A stretch of DNA of 7,241 nt from CAZZNQ01 sp964655775. Its GTDB lineage: Bacteria; Planctomycetota; Brocadiia; SM23-32. The notes beneath the pieces were generated by a model, which saw nothing but the letters and a program-made list of their open reading frames with translations, did no database searches and was not told the DNA's origin. The stretch spans positions 1-7,241 of the forward strand of contig CAZZNQ010000129.1 in assembly GCA_964655775.1 (NCBI GenBank). The letters run 5' to 3'. Both the position numbers and the translations under genes were made by a program. Shown one piece after another: positions 5,851 to 7,241 of the stretch; position 1 is the first letter of the stretch, and the number at the start of each line of letters is the position of its first letter.

Positions 5851-6906
5851 ATGAGCAAATCCAACGACCGGGATCGGTTTGCGTATGACTTCGAGCAGCC
5901 GGTCCTGAAGATAGAAAAGCAGATACAGGACCTCACCGACAAGGCGGCGACCGGCGAGGAGGATCTGTTCGAACGGATCGCCGAATTGGAGAAGGAACGC
6001 GACCAACTTCTGCAGGAGATGGTTGCCAACCTGACCGCCTACCAGCGTGTCCGCCTGGCGCGGCATCCATTGCGACCGCATCCGTCCGACTACATTCAGG
6101 GGATCTTCGGCGATTTCACCGAGCTGCACGGGGACCGCCGTTTCGGAGACGACGCAGCCATCATCGCGGGTCTAGGCCGGCTGGGCGAACGACGCGTCGT
6201 CGTCATCGGCATGCGCAAGGGCAAGGAGACACGCCAGAAGATGGCCGTAAACTTCGGCATGCCCCAGCCCGAAGGCTATCGCAAGGCGCTCCACAAGATG
6301 AAGCTGGCGGAGAAGTTCGGATTGCCGGTGGTCTGCCTTATCGACACACCGGGAGCCGCACCCGCAGTGGAGGCCGAGGAGCGTGGCCAGGCGATGGCAA
6401 TCGCGGAGAACATCTACGCAATGGCCGGGCTGCGCGCTCCCATTGTCATCCTGGTGACCGGCGAAGGCTGCAGCGGCGGCGCACTGGGCATAGGCGTGGG
6501 CGACCGCTTCGCCATGCTCGAGAACGCGTACTACAGCGTGATCAGCCCGGAGGGCTGCGCGGCGATCCTGTGGAAGGACGGGCAGAAGGCGGAGGACGCG
6601 GCCAAGGCGCTCAAGCTCACGGCTCAGGATATGCTGGACGCCGGCATCATAGACCGCATCGTTGAGGAGCCGCCCGGAGGAGCCCATCGCGACCCCGCAG
6701 AAGCGATGCGCGGCGTGGACCGTTACCTCACCGAGACGCTTGACGAACTGGCGGCAATTCCCGTCGAAGACCTGCTGGAACAACGCTACGCGCGCTACCG
6801 GCGCGTGGGGGTGTTCCGAACGGAGCCGCCGACCGACGACGCCGACACCAAAGAGGTCGATCCCGAACCTGCCGAAAGCGCGACGGACACGTCGGCTAGC
6901 GACTAG
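5851..6906 (+). CDS. accA: Acetyl-CoA carboxylase carboxyltransferase subunit alpha
   Basis: A 351-residue AccA. With AccD it transfers the carboxyl group from biotin on AccB to acetyl-CoA, giving malonyl-CoA for fatty-acid synthesis. Seen: the N-terminal DFEQPVLKIEKQIQDL (13-28) and a charged helix, then RLARHPLRPHPSDYIQGIF (68-86), NFGMPQPEGYRKAL (134-147), DTPGAAPAVEAEERGQ (165-180), GEGCSGGALGIGVGD (204-218) and YSVISPEGCAAILWKD (228-243), in the order of the family. Two loops differ from the usual TPGAYPGxGAEERGQ and GEGGSGGALAIG. The protein is about 30 residues longer than the E. coli enzyme, mainly from an acidic, probably disordered tail (about 325-351). The ATG at 5851 gives the expected N-terminus. 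The nearest Shine-Dalgarno-like AGGA is 12 bases upstream and weak. The frame stays open far upstream, but that is antisense to ribD. No accD is in the window; AccD would be encoded elsewhere. Confidence 0.96.
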   Translation: MSKSNDRDRFAYDFEQPVLKIEKQIQDLTDKAATGEEDLFERIAELEKERDQLLQEMVANLTAYQRVRLARHPLRPHPSDYIQGIFGDFTELHGDRRFGDDAAIIAGLGRLGERRVVVIGMRKGKETRQKMAVNFGMPQPEGYRKALHKMKLAEKFGLPVVCLIDTPGAAPAVEAEERGQAMAIAENIYAMAGLRAPIVILVTGEGCSGGALGIGVGDRFAMLENAYYSVISPEGCAAILWKDGQKAEDAAKALKLTAQDMLDAGIIDRIVEEPPGGAHRDPAEAMRGVDRYLTETLDELAAIPVEDLLEQRYARYRRVGVFRTEPPTDDADTKEVDPEPAESATDTSASD

Positions 6907-6928
6907 GCGTCGGGACGGCGCCAATGCC

Positions 6929-7241
6929 TCACCCCTCGCGTATCATCCCGCAGACATCTTCCGGGTCGATGCTTTCCATGCTCTCTACAACCCGGTCCGC
7001 CTCGCGCAGCGCCTCGGCCGGATGCGTGGTCGTGATGGCGATGCATTTCATGCCCGCCGACCTGGCGGCCCGGATCCCAGCCGGAACGTCTTCGAAGACC
7101 AGGCACCGCGAAGGCTCCAGCCCCAGCCCCTCCGCCGCCTTCAGGAAGACGTCCGGAGCCGGCTTGCCACACTCCACGTCCCATCCGGTGACGATCTCGT
7201 CGAAGAGCGCCCCCACGCCCAGAACCCGCAGCACCATGTCG
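6929..7241 (-). CDS. HAD-family hydrolase/phosphomutase, C-terminal part
   Basis: The last 104 codons of a haloacid dehalogenase superfamily enzyme; the frame continues past the right edge, so the ATG at 7237 is internal. Visible core motifs are the motif III lysine in ECGKPAPDVFLKAAEGLGL and the motif IV acidic pair in CLVFEDVPAGIRAARSAGM. These, in this spacing, are typical of the beta-phosphoglucomutase/phosphoglycolate phosphatase-like subgroup. The nucleophile DxD motif and the cap domain, which set substrate choice, lie outside the window, so the substrate cannot be named. The gene ends 22 bases from the accA stop in convergent orientation. I see no convincing hairpin with a T-run in that gap. 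Confidence 0.9.
   Translation of the reverse strand, partial: DMVLRVLGVGALFDEIVTGWDVECGKPAPDVFLKAAEGLGLEPSRCLVFEDVPAGIRAARSAGMKCIAITTTHPAEALREADRVVESMESIDPEDVCGMIREG

Noticed and set aside
6907..6928. Bidirectional terminator between accA and the HAD gene
   Set aside because: The 22 bases contain only a weak GC-rich self-match and no T-run on either strand.

Overview
This is a GC-rich, densely coding bacterial chromosome segment with no mobile element, CRISPR array, rRNA or tRNA that I can see. Sigma-70-type promoters, mostly with Shine-Dalgarno sites, and a split-type acetyl-CoA carboxylase subunit (accA) mark it as bacterial. A zinc-ribbon and TPR-bearing PknB-type kinase would suit a member of the Planctomycetota/PVC group or a related, mostly uncultured lineage. 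That placement is a guess from gene style, not from a phylogenetic marker.

Layout from left to right. At 3-428 (minus) is a small gene for a 142-residue protein with a GPG...ADKMT signature, reminiscent of eRF1-domain-2-like bacterial proteins. It has its own promoter, and a perfect 7-6-7 dyad covers the -10 box. At 596-5718 four genes lie head to tail on the minus strand. In transcription order they are ribD (riboflavin biosynthesis), a THUMP-domain RNA methyltransferase, an endonuclease III-superfamily DNA glycosylase of the MagIII/COG2231 type, and a soluble Ser/Thr protein kinase with three zinc-ribbon cysteine clusters and degenerate TPR-like repeats. The gaps are 48, 64 and 103 bp and I see no good internal promoter, so they may be one transcription unit led by ribD. 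At 5719-5850 is a compact divergent control region in which the ribD and accA promoters share -35 bases. At 5851-6906 (plus) is accA. At 6929-7241 (minus) is the C-terminal part of a HAD-family phosphatase/phosphomutase, convergent with accA and running off the right edge.

Most genes are housekeeping: riboflavin, RNA modification, base-excision repair and fatty-acid synthesis. The less ordinary points are the kinase architecture, family-motif departures in the glycosylase, methyltransferase and AccA, and the two compact promoter regions. I do not see a clear new defence or mobile system. Long open frames antisense to the real genes are common here because of base composition, and I left them out.
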